DNA of 64,000 bases from Roseovarius sp. THAF27 (GTDB taxonomy: Bacteria; Pseudomonadota; Alphaproteobacteria; Rhodobacterales; Rhodobacteraceae), in contig NZ_CP045393.1 of NCBI RefSeq assembly GCF_009363655.1, positions 2,480,001-2,544,000 of the forward strand, written 5' to 3'. Within the stretch, counting starts at the first letter, position 1, and the number at the start of each line of letters is the position of its first letter. A program made the translations under genes and the position numbers. Below the pieces are notes generated by a model. The model had not been told where the DNA came from, made no database searches, and worked only from the letters and a program-made list of their open reading frames with translations. Of the stretch, positions 53,945 through 63,108 are shown one piece after another.

Positions 53945-55543
53945 ATGAATCCGTTCAAGTCCGCAATCGCCGTTGCGCTTTGTCTCGGCCTTGCCGCGCC
54001 CGCGCAGGCCGAAGGCGACCCCAAGCCGGGTCTGCTTGATCTCTTCTCCGTCGACAGGGTCGCGGATTCCCTGGCCAGCATCGCCATTTCGGCCCTGCGC
54101 ACCCAGATGGAGGTCGAGTACGAACACCTTCAAACGGACATCCTGCGCGGCACCGTCGCGCTGACCGGCGTCACCCTGCGTCCGCAGCTGGCGCATGATC
54201 GCGCGCGTCAGTGCGAGATCACCGTTCAGCGCGTCAGCGTCGACATCGGACAACCCTCCGCGGCATTCGGCGTGGCGACCATCTCGACCACCATGGTCGG
54301 CGCCGAAGCCGCCATCGCCTGCGTGCCGCGTGAAGCGGGGCTGGCCCTGCGGTCCGCCGGTTATAGCGAGATCGAGGTCGACCGGCTGACCTACCAGACC
54401 GAATACGTGCACAGCACCGGCGAGATCCGGGTTACGGGCTCGGCCGCGGTGAACGACCTGGCGATCCTCGACCTCGAGGCCGCGGGGGCGGTCCTTCCGC
54501 GTCTGGACCAGTTCGGCCTGCCTGGCGATCCGGCCATCCGCGTGCGCCGCGCTGTCCTGGGCCTTCAGGATCAGGGCGGATGGGAGCGTCTGTCGTCGCT
54601 CATCCCCGAGAACCTGCGCCAGCCCGAGGTGATCCAGAGCCTTGGCACGGAAGAGTTGACCAACATGCTGAGCAACAACGGCACGCGAGCCCTGACCGCG
54701 ACGGAGCGGCGGTTCATAGACGACCTGATGGCGCATGTCGCGGGCTTCGTGCGCGCGCCGGGCGAGATCACCGTCGAGGCGCAGTTGCCCGCCAGCGGCA
54801 TCGTGCTGGAGCCGGACGTCTATCAGGCCCCCGAAGAACTCTTGCAGGCGCTCGCGCCCGATGCGCGCACCGCACCGCTGGCCCAGTCCGACCTGCTGGG
54901 CGCCGATGTCCTGGGACGGCTCGACGGCGGTGACGTCAGCACGGCAGAGCGGCTCGATATCGCCAGGGCTCTGCTGCAAGGCAGTGGCGTGCCGCGCGCC
55001 GAGGCGCTGGTGCCAGACATCCTTGCCCCGCTGATGGACGAAGGTGGGGATGCGGCGTCCGAGGCGGCCCTGCTGATCGCCCAGGCACAGGCGCCCCGCG
55101 ACCCGGCCGCGGCCTATCAGAACACGCTGACCGCCGCCGAAGGGCGTCAACCCGGAGCGATTGCGATGCTCGACCGGCTGGAAGAGCGCTTGACCACGAT
55201 GCAGGTCCTGGCGGCCCAGGATGCCCACATCGAGGCTCGGCCCGCCGTTCCTGCGCTGCCGGCCGGCGAGGATATCCGCGCCGTGCGGACCCAGGCGCTG
55301 GCCTATTTCACCGGCCTTGGCGCGCCCCGCTCGTACCGCCAGGCGTATTATCTCGCGCTTATCGCCGAGGCGGCTGGCGATATCGGCGCTGGACCCTTGC
55401 GCGAAGACATCGAGAATCGCTTCGAGAATCGCGGGCCGGAGGTGCGGGAGACCTGGTCGGCCTTGCGAACCGAAATCCAGACGCGCGCCCTGACCGACTG
55501 GATCGAGGGCAACTTGGCCGGCCGCTACGCCAAGGAGGAGTGA
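53945..55543 (+). CDS. Conserved hypothetical exported protein, possibly with Sel1-like repeats
   Basis: The 532-aa product has a signal peptide (MNPFKSAIAVALCLGLAAPAQA, cleavage at AQA-EG). The N-terminal half (residues 40-200) has a beta-rich pattern that I do not recognise, containing YEHLQTDILRGTVALTGVTLRPQ. The C-terminal third is helical and resembles short Sel1/TPR-type repeats (AAAYQNTLTAAEGRQPGAIAMLDRLEERL and SYRQAYYLALIAEAAGD). It should be periplasmic. GGGGGAG precedes the ATG at 53945. It is coupled to the next gene by a GTGA overlap. Confidence 0.7.
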   Translation: MNPFKSAIAVALCLGLAAPAQAEGDPKPGLLDLFSVDRVADSLASIAISALRTQMEVEYEHLQTDILRGTVALTGVTLRPQLAHDRARQCEITVQRVSVDIGQPSAAFGVATISTTMVGAEAAIACVPREAGLALRSAGYSEIEVDRLTYQTEYVHSTGEIRVTGSAAVNDLAILDLEAAGAVLPRLDQFGLPGDPAIRVRRAVLGLQDQGGWERLSSLIPENLRQPEVIQSLGTEELTNMLSNNGTRALTATERRFIDDLMAHVAGFVRAPGEITVEAQLPASGIVLEPDVYQAPEELLQALAPDARTAPLAQSDLLGADVLGRLDGGDVSTAERLDIARALLQGSGVPRAEALVPDILAPLMDEGGDAASEAALLIAQAQAPRDPAAAYQNTLTAAEGRQPGAIAMLDRLEERLTTMQVLAAQDAHIEARPAVPALPAGEDIRAVRTQALAYFTGLGAPRSYRQAYYLALIAEAAGDIGAGPLREDIENRFENRGPEVRETWSALRTEIQTRALTDWIEGNLAGRYAKEE

Positions 55544-56040
55544 TCCTGCGCCGTGGGCTTCTTGCAGGCGGCGTCTTACTCATCCTCTCGGCGCTGGCGT
55601 GGCGTGTGGTCGACAGGTACGAGCGGGGGATTCTCTATCCTTGGGTCGAGGCGCTGATCTACCCGGCCAACCCGCATGACGGATTTTACGTGATCGACCG
55701 CAGCCGCACAGCGGAGGATCCGCTGGCGGACCGGATCGCGCAGACGATTGCGCGGGGGTCGGCAACGCCGACGCTGCAGATCCGGCAGCATCGGGCCTTT
55801 TTCAACGAGCGGCTGGCCTATAGCCCGGTCGCCATCGGACTGCTGTCGCTCGAGGTCTGCCTGCGGGACGATGGCGCAATCGAGCTGAATTCCACGAGTG
55901 GCTGGGCGGTCCGGTATTGCCACCACGAGAGTGCCGACCCGATCGTGCTGAGGCCCGGTGACGGTGGCCGCCTGACATGCCGGGGGTGCACCAGCTGGGG
56001 ACTGCCGACGCACTACCTGCGCGCCGACCCGCCGCGTTAG
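55540..56040 (+). CDS. Hypothetical membrane-anchored protein
   Basis: The 166-aa product starts at a GTG that overlaps the previous stop by four bases (GTGA), with AAGGAGGAG upstream. An N-terminal span (LLAGGVLLILSALAWRVVDRY) anchors it, with the rest probably outside the inner membrane. It contains four Cys residues, two of them in a CRGC motif near the end (RLTCRGCTSWGLPTHY). No family is recognised. It forms a pair with the 532-aa gene and lies between pgk and the aldolase gene. Confidence 0.65.
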   Translation: MILRRGLLAGGVLLILSALAWRVVDRYERGILYPWVEALIYPANPHDGFYVIDRSRTAEDPLADRIAQTIARGSATPTLQIRQHRAFFNERLAYSPVAIGLLSLEVCLRDDGAIELNSTSGWAVRYCHHESADPIVLRPGDGGRLTCRGCTSWGLPTHYLRADPPR

Positions 56041-56116
56041 CGTCACCGAGCATTGCGCGGCACGCGGCCCTCACGTATGAAACGGGAAAACCTGAATGAC
56101 CGACAAGAGGGATGGC

Positions 56117-57010
56117 ATGTCGAAGGCTGAACAAACACAACAGGTGCGCGCAGGGCAAGGCTTCATCGCGGCGCTGGACCAGTCGGGCGGATCGACCCCC
56201 AAGGCGCTGCGGCTCTACGGGATCGAGGAAGACGCCTATGCCTCGGACGAAGAGATGTTCGACCTTGTCCACGACATGCGGACCCGTATCGCGCAGGCGC
56301 CTGCCTTTACCGGCGACAAGGTGCTTGGCGCGATCCTTTTCGAGATGACCATGGACCGCGAGATGGGCGGCAAGCCGTCGGCGCAGTATCTGTGGGAAGA
56401 GCGTGGCGTGGTGCCTTTTCTGAAGGTGGACAAGGGGTTGGCGGACGAAGCTGATGGCGTTCAGCTGATGAAACCGATCCCCGACCTGGAAAAGCTGCTG
56501 GGCCGGGCCAACGATGCGGGCATCTTCGGCACCAAAATGCGGTCGGTGATCAACGCGGCTTCGCCTGCGGGGATTGCCGCCGTGGTGGACCAGCAGTTCG
56601 AGATCGGCAACATCATCCTCGATCACGGGCTGGTGCCGATCATCGAGCCGGAGGTGACCATCTCGATCAGTGACAAGGCCGAGGCCGAGACGATCCTGCG
56701 CGACGAGATCGCCAAGCATCTCGACACCCTGCCCGAGGGGCGCGAGGTTATGCTGAAGCTGACGCTGCCCGAGACCGCCAACCATTACAAGCCGCTGGTC
56801 GATCATCCGCGCGTGCTGCGGGTGGTGGCGCTGTCGGGCGGATATTCGCGGGAGGAAGCCAATGACCGGCTGTCCAACAACACCGGCATGATCGCCAGTT
56901 TCTCGCGCGCGCTGACCGAGGGGCTGTCGGCCCAGCAGTCGGACGCGGCGTTCAACGACACGATCGCGGCGTCGATCGACAGTATTCACCGGGCGTCTGT
57001 TTCTGGCTAA
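56117..57010 (+). CDS. Class I fructose-bisphosphate aldolase
   Basis: The 297-aa class I aldolase cleaves fructose-1,6-bisphosphate in glycolysis and works in the opposite direction in gluconeogenesis. Markers are [46 protein letters not shown] and [17 protein letters not shown], with a Lys for the Schiff base. Class I enzymes need no metal. I choose the start at 56117 because GAGGGA lies just upstream. An in-frame ATG at 56096 would add seven residues. The gene is followed by the polyamine-type cluster. Confidence 0.95.
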   Translation: MSKAEQTQQVRAGQGFIAALDQSGGSTPKALRLYGIEEDAYASDEEMFDLVHDMRTRIAQAPAFTGDKVLGAILFEMTMDREMGGKPSAQYLWEERGVVPFLKVDKGLADEADGVQLMKPIPDLEKLLGRANDAGIFGTKMRSVINAASPAGIAAVVDQQFEIGNIILDHGLVPIIEPEVTISISDKAEAETILRDEIAKHLDTLPEGREVMLKLTLPETANHYKPLVDHPRVLRVVALSGGYSREEANDRLSNNTGMIASFSRALTEGLSAQQSDAAFNDTIAASIDSIHRASVSG

Positions 57011-57100
57011 CCTAATGAAATAGAAGACCTTTACCCGGAAAATACGGTGCCGACGAATCTATCTGGTCCCCGGCAACCTTTCTGGGTAAAGACATCCATC

Positions 57101-58417
57101 ATGGACCTTTCGACATTCCAGACCTTTCGCGTGGCGGCGTGCGACCTCAATGGTCGTATGCGCGGCAAGCGCGTGCCGGGTGATTATGCCGGCAAGCTGG
57201 ACAAGGGCGCGATCAGGATGCCCATCTCGGCGCTCAACCTCGATATCTTCGGGGCCGACATCGAAGACAGCCCGCTGGTGTTCGAAACGGGCGATGCCGA
57301 TGGCATCCTGTTGCCCACCGGGCGCGGCGCCCTGCCTCTGCCTTGGCTGGAGACGGAACAGCCGCTGGTGCCGATGGCCATGTATCACGAGGATGGCCGC
57401 CCGTTCGAGGGCGACCCGCGCCATGCCCTGGACGCCGTACTGGCGCGCTATGCCAAGCGGGGATGGCGCGTGGTGGCCGCGACCGAGCTGGAATTCACCC
57501 TGGTCGATGACAGCGACGATACACTCAGTCCGGTTAAGAACCCCCTAACGGGGCGTGAAATCGGGTCGGAAGAGATCCTTTCGATGGCGCAGCTGGACCT
57601 GTTCGACCCTTTCCTGTCAGAGCTTTACGAGGCCTGCGCCGCCATGGACATCCCGGCGCAAACCATGACCAGCGAAAGCGGTGTTGGGCAGTTCGAGATC
57701 ACGCTGAACCACCAGGACGCGATGCGGGCCGCCGACGACACGTGGCTGTTCAAGCGGCTTATTCGCAACCTTGCGCGCACGCACGGATTCGCCGCGACCT
57801 TCATGGCAAAGCCCTTTGCCGACGACGCGGGCAACGGGATGCACCTGCATTTCTCGGTCTGGGGCGAGGACGGAAAGAACGTTTTCGACAATGGCGGGGA
57901 CGAGGGAACATCCCTTTTGAAACAGGCGGTTGCGGGGTGCATCGCGGCGATGCGGGAAAGCACGTTGCTCTTCGCACCTCATGCAAACAGCTATGACAGG
58001 CTGGTGCCCGGCGCCCATGCGCCGACGGGGGTGGCCTGGGCCTATGAGAACCGGACGGCGGCCATTCGGGTGCCGGGCGGCAGCCCCAAGGCGCGGCGGA
58101 TCGAACACCGGGTCGCGGGGGGCGATACCAACCCGTATCTGACCTTTGCGGGCGTGATGGGCGCCGCGCTGACGGGCATCGAGGACGCGCTGGAGCCGCC
58201 GGAGCCGATCACGGGAAATGCCTATGATCTCAACCTCTTGCAGCTTTGCGAGGACTGGGAGAGCGCCATCGACATGTTCGAGACCGCGCCCATCCTGGCC
58301 CGCGTGTTCGAGCCGATGCTGATCCAGAACCTGGTGATGACCAAGCGGCAGGAACTGGCGCTTTTCGCCGAGATGGACCCGGCGGAGCACTGGAAAGTGT
58401 ACCTGGAAACGGTCTGA
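57101..58417 (+). CDS. Glutamine synthetase-family ligase (PuuA-like, copy 1)
   Basis: The 438-aa protein has the glutamine synthetase III-like/PuuA core. It contains VVAATELEFTLVDD, MTSESGVGQFEITLNHQDAMRAADDTWLFKRLIRNLARTHGFAATFMAKPF, GNGMHLHFSVWGEDGKNVF and NSYDRLVPGAHAPTGVAWAYENRTAAIRVPGGSPKARRIEHRVAGGDTNPYL, so the ATP and glutamate sites are complete. The N-terminal beta-grasp part is present. Together with the amidotransferase and PuuB-like oxidase downstream it suggests gamma-glutamylation of a polyamine such as putrescine. A specific amine cannot be assigned from sequence. A weak ribosome site precedes the ATG at 57101. Confidence 0.85.
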   Translation: MDLSTFQTFRVAACDLNGRMRGKRVPGDYAGKLDKGAIRMPISALNLDIFGADIEDSPLVFETGDADGILLPTGRGALPLPWLETEQPLVPMAMYHEDGRPFEGDPRHALDAVLARYAKRGWRVVAATELEFTLVDDSDDTLSPVKNPLTGREIGSEEILSMAQLDLFDPFLSELYEACAAMDIPAQTMTSESGVGQFEITLNHQDAMRAADDTWLFKRLIRNLARTHGFAATFMAKPFADDAGNGMHLHFSVWGEDGKNVFDNGGDEGTSLLKQAVAGCIAAMRESTLLFAPHANSYDRLVPGAHAPTGVAWAYENRTAAIRVPGGSPKARRIEHRVAGGDTNPYLTFAGVMGAALTGIEDALEPPEPITGNAYDLNLLQLCEDWESAIDMFETAPILARVFEPMLIQNLVMTKRQELALFAEMDPAEHWKVYLETV

Positions 58418-58445
58418 GCGACTCGCAGGTTAACGCCGCAACCCC

Positions 58446-58486
58446 ACGTCGGTATCGCGTCGGTCTCCGGGTGGTATCGCGGCGGT
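58446..58486 (+). repeat. 41-nt GGTATCGCG repeat element (copy 2)
   Basis: ACGTCGGTATCGCGTCGGTC followed by TCCGGGTGGTATCGCGGCGGT lies 29 nt past the stop of the first GS-like gene. It matches the element at 35728-35768 at 39 of 41 positions, in opposite orientation on the chromosome. It has internal repetition (GGTATCGCG twice). Confidence 0.75.
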
Positions 58487-58596
58487 ATTCTTTCAAAATC
58501 CGAAGTCGTTACCATACCGGACGCGCGGACCCCGTGGCGCGGGCGCCGGAAATGGCCTAGAACGGCCTTGAACGGGCCGATTGGCTCGGCTAGCGT

Positions 58597-58612
58597 AAAT
58601 TTGATCAAATTT
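58597..58612. promoter_or_regulatory. 16-bp perfect palindrome upstream of the amidotransferase gene
   Basis: AAATTTGATCAAATTT ends ten bases before the start codon at 58623. It is a perfect palindrome in a G+C-rich surrounding. It may be the operator for the polyamine cluster; the LysR-type regulator encoded at the right edge is one candidate protein, though LysR sites are usually longer. The site also covers where a -10 element would be. Confidence 0.65.
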
Positions 58613-58622
58613 CTGGTGTGAC

Positions 58623-59300
58623 ATGAAGATCGGCATCCTGATGACCGGACACGCCCTGCCCGACCTGGTCGAGAGCACGGGCGATTACGACGCGATGTTC
58701 GCGGACCTGCTGGGGCGGCACGGCTTTACCTTCGAGCGGTACGACGTGGTGGACGAGGTCTACCCCGAGAGCCCCGATGACGCGGATGGCTGGCTGATAA
58801 CCGGCTCGAAGCACGGGGCCTATGAGGACCATCCGTGGATCCCCCCGCTGGAGGCGTTCATCCGCGACATCCGCGACGCGGGCAAGCCGCTGATCGGGGT
58901 GTGCTTCGGCCACCAGATCATCGCGCAGGCCCTGGGCGGCAAGGTGGTGAAATTTCCCGGCGGATGGTCGGTGGGGCGCACCGAGTACCAGATCGACGGC
59001 AAGCCCATGACCATGCACGCCTGGCACCAGGACCAGGTGGTCGAGTTGCCCGAGGGGGCCGAGGTGATCGGGCATTCGGAGTTCTGCGAGAACGCGGCGC
59101 TGATGATCGGGGACACGATCCTGACGATCCAGCCGCACCCGGAATTCACCGCGCATGTGTTGCAGACCATCATCGATCAGCGCGGCGCGGGCGTGGTGCC
59201 GGACGATCAATTGGCCGAGGCGCAGGCCAGCGCCCAGACGCCCACGGACGCCGGCGCCTTTGCCGAACGTATGGCGGCGCATTTCAGGAAAGGGGCCTGA
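58623..59300 (+). CDS. Class I glutamine amidotransferase-like protein
   Basis: The 225-aa protein is a class I (GATase1) domain with nucleophile Cys94 (in GVCFGHQII) and the His172/Glu174 pair (in IQPHPEFTAHVLQ). It has no synthetase partner domain, so it probably acts as a hydrolase of gamma-glutamyl compounds, the role that PuuD has in the putrescine pathway. Here the sequence is closer to GuaA-type amidotransferases than to PuuD, so the exact substrate is open. It is directly followed by the second GS-like gene (one base between stop and ATG) and preceded by the 16-bp palindrome. Confidence 0.83.
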   Translation: MKIGILMTGHALPDLVESTGDYDAMFADLLGRHGFTFERYDVVDEVYPESPDDADGWLITGSKHGAYEDHPWIPPLEAFIRDIRDAGKPLIGVCFGHQIIAQALGGKVVKFPGGWSVGRTEYQIDGKPMTMHAWHQDQVVELPEGAEVIGHSEFCENAALMIGDTILTIQPHPEFTAHVLQTIIDQRGAGVVPDDQLAEAQASAQTPTDAGAFAERMAAHFRKGA

Positions 59301-59301
59301 C

Positions 59302-60663
59302 ATGGCCGAAGACTGGACGAGCGGACTGCCCGAGGCGGCGCAGGCCTATCTGGAGAACCGGCGGCTGGACGAGGTGGAATGCATCGTCGCCGACCTGCCC
59401 GGCATCGCGCGGGGCAAGGCGGTGCCGGCCACCAAGTTTGCACGGCAGGAGTATTTCCACCTGCCCGACTCGATCTTCTACCAGACGATCACCGGCGACT
59501 GGGGCGAGGCCGCGGGGGCCGAAGGCTTCATCGAGCGCGACATGATCCTGACCCCGGACATGAGCACGGCGACGGCGGCGCCCTGGACCGGGGACTGGAC
59601 GTTGCAGGTGATCCACGACGCCTATGACCGCGACCGCAAGCCCATCCATTTCGCGCCGCGCAACGTTCTGAAACGCGTGGTGCAGCAATACGAGAAGCTG
59701 GGGCTAAAGCCCGTGGTGGCACCGGAGATGGAGTTCTTCCTGATCGCGCGCAATCTCGACCCGCGGCAGGAGATCGAGCCGATGGTGGGCCGGTCGGGCC
59801 GGCCGGCCGCCGCGCGTCAGGCCTATAGCATGACGGCGGTGGACGAGTTCGGGCCCGTCATCGACGACATCTACGATTTCGCCGAGGCCCAAGGGTTCGA
59901 GATCGACGGGATCACGCAGGAAGGCGGCGCGGGCCAGCTGGAGATCAACCTGCGGCACGGCAACCCGGTAAAGCTGGCCGACGAGGTGTTCTATTTCAAG
60001 CGGCTGATCCGCGAGGCGGCGCTGCGGCACGATTGTTTCGCGACCTTCATGGCCAAGCCCATCGCCGCCGAGCCGGGCAGTGCGATGCATATCCACCACT
60101 CGATCATCGACATGGAGACCGGCAAGAACGCGTTTTCCGGGCCGCAGGGTGGTGAGACGGACATGTTCTATCACTTCATCGGCGGCTTGCAGGAATACAT
60201 GCCGGCGGCGATCGGGGTGATGGCGCCCTACGTCAATTCCTATCGCCGTTACGTCAAGGACAACGCCGCCCCCATCAACCTGGAATGGGGGCGCGACAAC
60301 CGGACCACGGGCATTCGCGTGCCGCTGTCCAAGCCGGAGGCGCGGCGCGTGGAAAACCGGATCGCGGGGATGGACTGCAACCCCTATCTGGGCATCGCAG
60401 TCAGCTTGGCCTGCGGTCTGTTGGGGATCAAGAACGAGCTGCGGGCCAAGCCGCAGTTTCGGGGTGACGCCTATGAGGGCGAGCCGGATTTCCCCGACGG
60501 GCTGGGCGCGGCGCTGGACCTGTTTGACGAGGCGACCGAGTTGCAGGAGGTCCTGCACCCCGAGTTCGCGCGGGTCTATTCCATCGTCAAGCGCACGGAA
60601 TATGCCGAGTTCCTGCAGGTGATTTCCCCCTGGGAGCGCGAGCATCTCTTGATGAATGTCTAG
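59302..60663 (+). CDS. Glutamine synthetase-family ligase (PuuA-like, copy 2)
   Basis: The 453-aa protein has a complete GS fold: EVECIVADLPGIARGKAVPATKF, VVAPEMEFFLIARNLDP, ITQEGGAGQLEINLRHGNPVKLADEVFYFKRLIREAALRHDCFATFMAKPIA, HIHHSIID and NSYRRYVKDNAAPINLEWGRDNRTTGIRVPLSKPEARRVENRIAGMDCNPYL. It is a paralogue of the gene at 57101 but clearly distinct. Two PuuA-like ligases may use different polyamines. The start lies one base past the amidotransferase stop, and the end overlaps the next gene by eight bases. Confidence 0.87.
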   Translation: MAEDWTSGLPEAAQAYLENRRLDEVECIVADLPGIARGKAVPATKFARQEYFHLPDSIFYQTITGDWGEAAGAEGFIERDMILTPDMSTATAAPWTGDWTLQVIHDAYDRDRKPIHFAPRNVLKRVVQQYEKLGLKPVVAPEMEFFLIARNLDPRQEIEPMVGRSGRPAAARQAYSMTAVDEFGPVIDDIYDFAEAQGFEIDGITQEGGAGQLEINLRHGNPVKLADEVFYFKRLIREAALRHDCFATFMAKPIAAEPGSAMHIHHSIIDMETGKNAFSGPQGGETDMFYHFIGGLQEYMPAAIGVMAPYVNSYRRYVKDNAAPINLEWGRDNRTTGIRVPLSKPEARRVENRIAGMDCNPYLGIAVSLACGLLGIKNELRAKPQFRGDAYEGEPDFPDGLGAALDLFDEATELQEVLHPEFARVYSIVKRTEYAEFLQVISPWEREHLLMNV

Positions 60664-61801
60664 GGCGGCGGGACTTGCCCTTGGCATGATGGTCCTTTTG
60701 GTGGCCGGGCTGTGGCTGTTGCGCGAGGGCCCTGCCCCGGCCCCAACCGACGCCGACACATCGGGTGTCGAGCGGCATGACTTTCTGCAGGGGCTGCCGC
60801 TGGACGAGGTCGCCTATGCGCTTTTGCTGCACGATCAGGTGACGGGAGACGGGCTGCGCGTGGTGCGGGATGCCGCCGCGCTGAAGGCGGCGCAGGGACG
60901 GGCCTATTACACCGACAATCCCGGTGCGCAATTGAAGCGGACGCTGTTGTCGATCCTGTTTCTCAGCCCGCCGGGGATGCCGCCGGACGGGGCTTTCGTG
61001 ACCGTTCTGAAGGACAAGCAGAGGGTCGAGACGTACCGCTGTTACCGCGCCTTCTGCGCCGGGACCGAGGCCTTCGATCCGCCGCATGAACGCGACATGG
61101 CGGGGCTGGTCGAGGCGTCGGAGCCGGTCGAGTTGGTGACCGAGCGCTTTGACCACCACGACGCCGCGCGGGCGCGGATGTTCAAGCTGATGCAGGACCC
61201 GGAGGTGGCGCTGATCGAACCTGCGGACCTGCCCGCGCCGGGCACCATCGTGTTTCCCCAGCGGGTGCGGCTGAGCCTGCCCGCGATCCTGCTGGAGACG
61301 GACGAGACCGGTCACGCGGCTCGCGTTCCGTTCGATCAGACCGCGCTGGAGGCGCAGTTTGCCGCCGCGTTCGCCCATGTCTTTCCAGAAACGGACGCCT
61401 ATCGGCTGAACCCGATGCAGGTGAGCGAGATCTACCCGCCGCAGCCGGGCTGGCCCGTGGTGGGTGAGGAGATCGACGGGTACTTGCGCGACCCGGATGG
61501 GAACCTGCGCGGGCTGGACGGGATCTTGGTGATCGAGCCATCGCTGACGGTCGATCTGACCGAGCGGATGGTCGAAGCGCTGCAAGCCGAGGACGCGTTT
61601 GCCGCTATCCCTGAGTTTGCGCCGCCCGAGCCGCCCTTTGTGGCGGACCGACTGGCGGAGATGGCCGAGGCGCATCTGGGCCGCCCCTGCCCCGTCTGTT
61701 TCAAGATCGAACTGCCCGTGGCGACGGTGGAGGGCATCCGGGTGGATCGTCTCGACCCGCCGTCCTTTACCCTGGCCCATTACAGGATCGCCCCGCAATG
61801 A
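60656..61801 (+). CDS. Hypothetical membrane-anchored protein in polyamine cluster
   Basis: The 381-aa product has a single N-terminal span (LALGMMVLLVAGLWLL) followed by a large soluble part without recognised domains. Features are a CxxxxxxFC-type pair (YRCYRAFCAGTEAF) and a later LGRPCPVCFKIELPVATVEGIRVDRLDPP with CPVC, so a redox-active or metal-binding site is possible. It overlaps the second GS gene by eight bases and the PuuB-like gene by four (ATGA), so it is in the operon. Confidence 0.65.
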   Translation: MSRAAGLALGMMVLLVAGLWLLREGPAPAPTDADTSGVERHDFLQGLPLDEVAYALLLHDQVTGDGLRVVRDAAALKAAQGRAYYTDNPGAQLKRTLLSILFLSPPGMPPDGAFVTVLKDKQRVETYRCYRAFCAGTEAFDPPHERDMAGLVEASEPVELVTERFDHHDAARARMFKLMQDPEVALIEPADLPAPGTIVFPQRVRLSLPAILLETDETGHAARVPFDQTALEAQFAAAFAHVFPETDAYRLNPMQVSEIYPPQPGWPVVGEEIDGYLRDPDGNLRGLDGILVIEPSLTVDLTERMVEALQAEDAFAAIPEFAPPEPPFVADRLAEMAEAHLGRPCPVCFKIELPVATVEGIRVDRLDPPSFTLAHYRIAPQ

Positions 61802-63102
61802 ACCTGCTTTATTCCAACGACACACCCGGAACATACCCCGACAGCTGGTACGCGGCGACGACCGAACCGCTTGCGCCTTTCGCGCCGTTGCGCGGCGAGA
61901 CCCGCGCGGATGTCTGCGTGGTGGGGGCTGGGTTCACCGGGCTGTCGGCGGCGCTGCATCTGGCCGAGGCGGGGCTGGACGTGGTGCTGCTGGAGGCGCA
62001 TCGCGTGGGGTTCGGCGCGTCGGGGCGCAATGGCGGGCAGCTGGGCAGCGGGCAGCGGCAGGATCAGCGGACGCTGGAAAAGATGGTGGGGCGCGACGAT
62101 GCGGCCAAGCTGTGGGAGCTGGCGGAGGGCGCAAAGGATCTGGTGAAGGGACTGGTGGTCAAGCACGGGATCGACTGTCACCTGAAGCCGGGCGTGGCGC
62201 ATATGTGCTTTTCCAAGGCGGAGGTGCGCGAAGAGCATGACTATGCCGATTTCCTGTTTCGCCGCTATGGCTATGACCAGATCGAGACGCTGGACCGGGA
62301 CGCCGCGCAGGCGCTGTGCCCGTCACCGAAATACGTGGGCGGCTCGTTGGACATGTCAGCGGCGCATTTGCATCCGTTGGCCTTTGCCCTTGGCCTGGCG
62401 CGGGCGGCGCGGGATGCGGGCGTGCGGATATACGAGCGAGCCGAGGTGCACCGCATCGACGAGGGCGCGCCGGCGGTGGTGGCCACCGATGCGGGCCGGG
62501 TGACGGCGGATCACGTGATCCTGGGATGCAACGGGTATCTGGGCGGGCTCAATCGCGAGGTCGCGGCGAAGGTGATGCCGATCAACAATTTCGTGGTGGC
62601 GACAGAGCCGCTGGGGGACGATGCGGAAAAGGTGCTGACGCGGGACGTGGCGGTGGCGGATTCGAAGTTCGTGGTGAATTATTTCCGCCTGAGCCATGAC
62701 AGGCGGTTGCTGTTCGGCGGGGGCGAAAGCTATGGCTATCGCTTCCCGGACGATATCGCGGCGCTGGTGCGCAAGCCGATGACGCAGATCTTTCCGCATC
62801 TGCGGGACGTGAAGATAGACCATGCCTGGGGCGGGACGCTGGCGATCACGATGAAGCGGATGCCCTACCTGACGCGGGTGGCGCCGAATGTCCTGTCGGC
62901 CTCGGGCTATTCCGGGCACGGGGTGGGCATGGCCACCTTCTCGGGCAAGCTGATGGCCGATGCGGTGCGCGGAGACACGCAAGGCTTTGACACGCTGGCG
63001 CGGGTGCCGGCGCAGACCTTCCCCGGCGGGGCGGCGTTCCGCTCGCCGCTCTTGGTGCTGGCGATGACATGGTACGCGACGCGCGACCGGCTGGGGATCT
63101 GA
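61798..63102 (+). CDS. FAD-dependent oxidase, PuuB/DAO family
   Basis: The 434-aa flavoprotein belongs to the D-amino-acid-oxidase-like group and resembles gamma-glutamylputrescine oxidase PuuB. It opens with SWYAATTEPLAPFAPLRGETRADVCVVGAGFTGLSAALHLAEAGLDVVLLEAHRVGFGASGRNGGQLGSGQR, where the dinucleotide motif and GASGRNGGQ are typical. It ends with ITMKRMPYLTRVAPNVLSASGYSGHGVGMATFSGKLMADAV. The reaction would release an aldehyde and peroxide from a gamma-glutamyl amine. It overlaps the preceding gene by four bases. Confidence 0.87.
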   Translation: MNLLYSNDTPGTYPDSWYAATTEPLAPFAPLRGETRADVCVVGAGFTGLSAALHLAEAGLDVVLLEAHRVGFGASGRNGGQLGSGQRQDQRTLEKMVGRDDAAKLWELAEGAKDLVKGLVVKHGIDCHLKPGVAHMCFSKAEVREEHDYADFLFRRYGYDQIETLDRDAAQALCPSPKYVGGSLDMSAAHLHPLAFALGLARAARDAGVRIYERAEVHRIDEGAPAVVATDAGRVTADHVILGCNGYLGGLNREVAAKVMPINNFVVATEPLGDDAEKVLTRDVAVADSKFVVNYFRLSHDRRLLFGGGESYGYRFPDDIAALVRKPMTQIFPHLRDVKIDHAWGGTLAITMKRMPYLTRVAPNVLSASGYSGHGVGMATFSGKLMADAVRGDTQGFDTLARVPAQTFPGGAAFRSPLLVLAMTWYATRDRLGI

Positions 63103-63108
63103 GGCGGG

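Noticed and set aside
52484..55228. A 914-codon open frame on the minus strand
   Set aside because: It is antisense to pgk and the 532-aa gene, both of which have signal, motif or family support. Long antisense frames are expected in high-G+C DNA.
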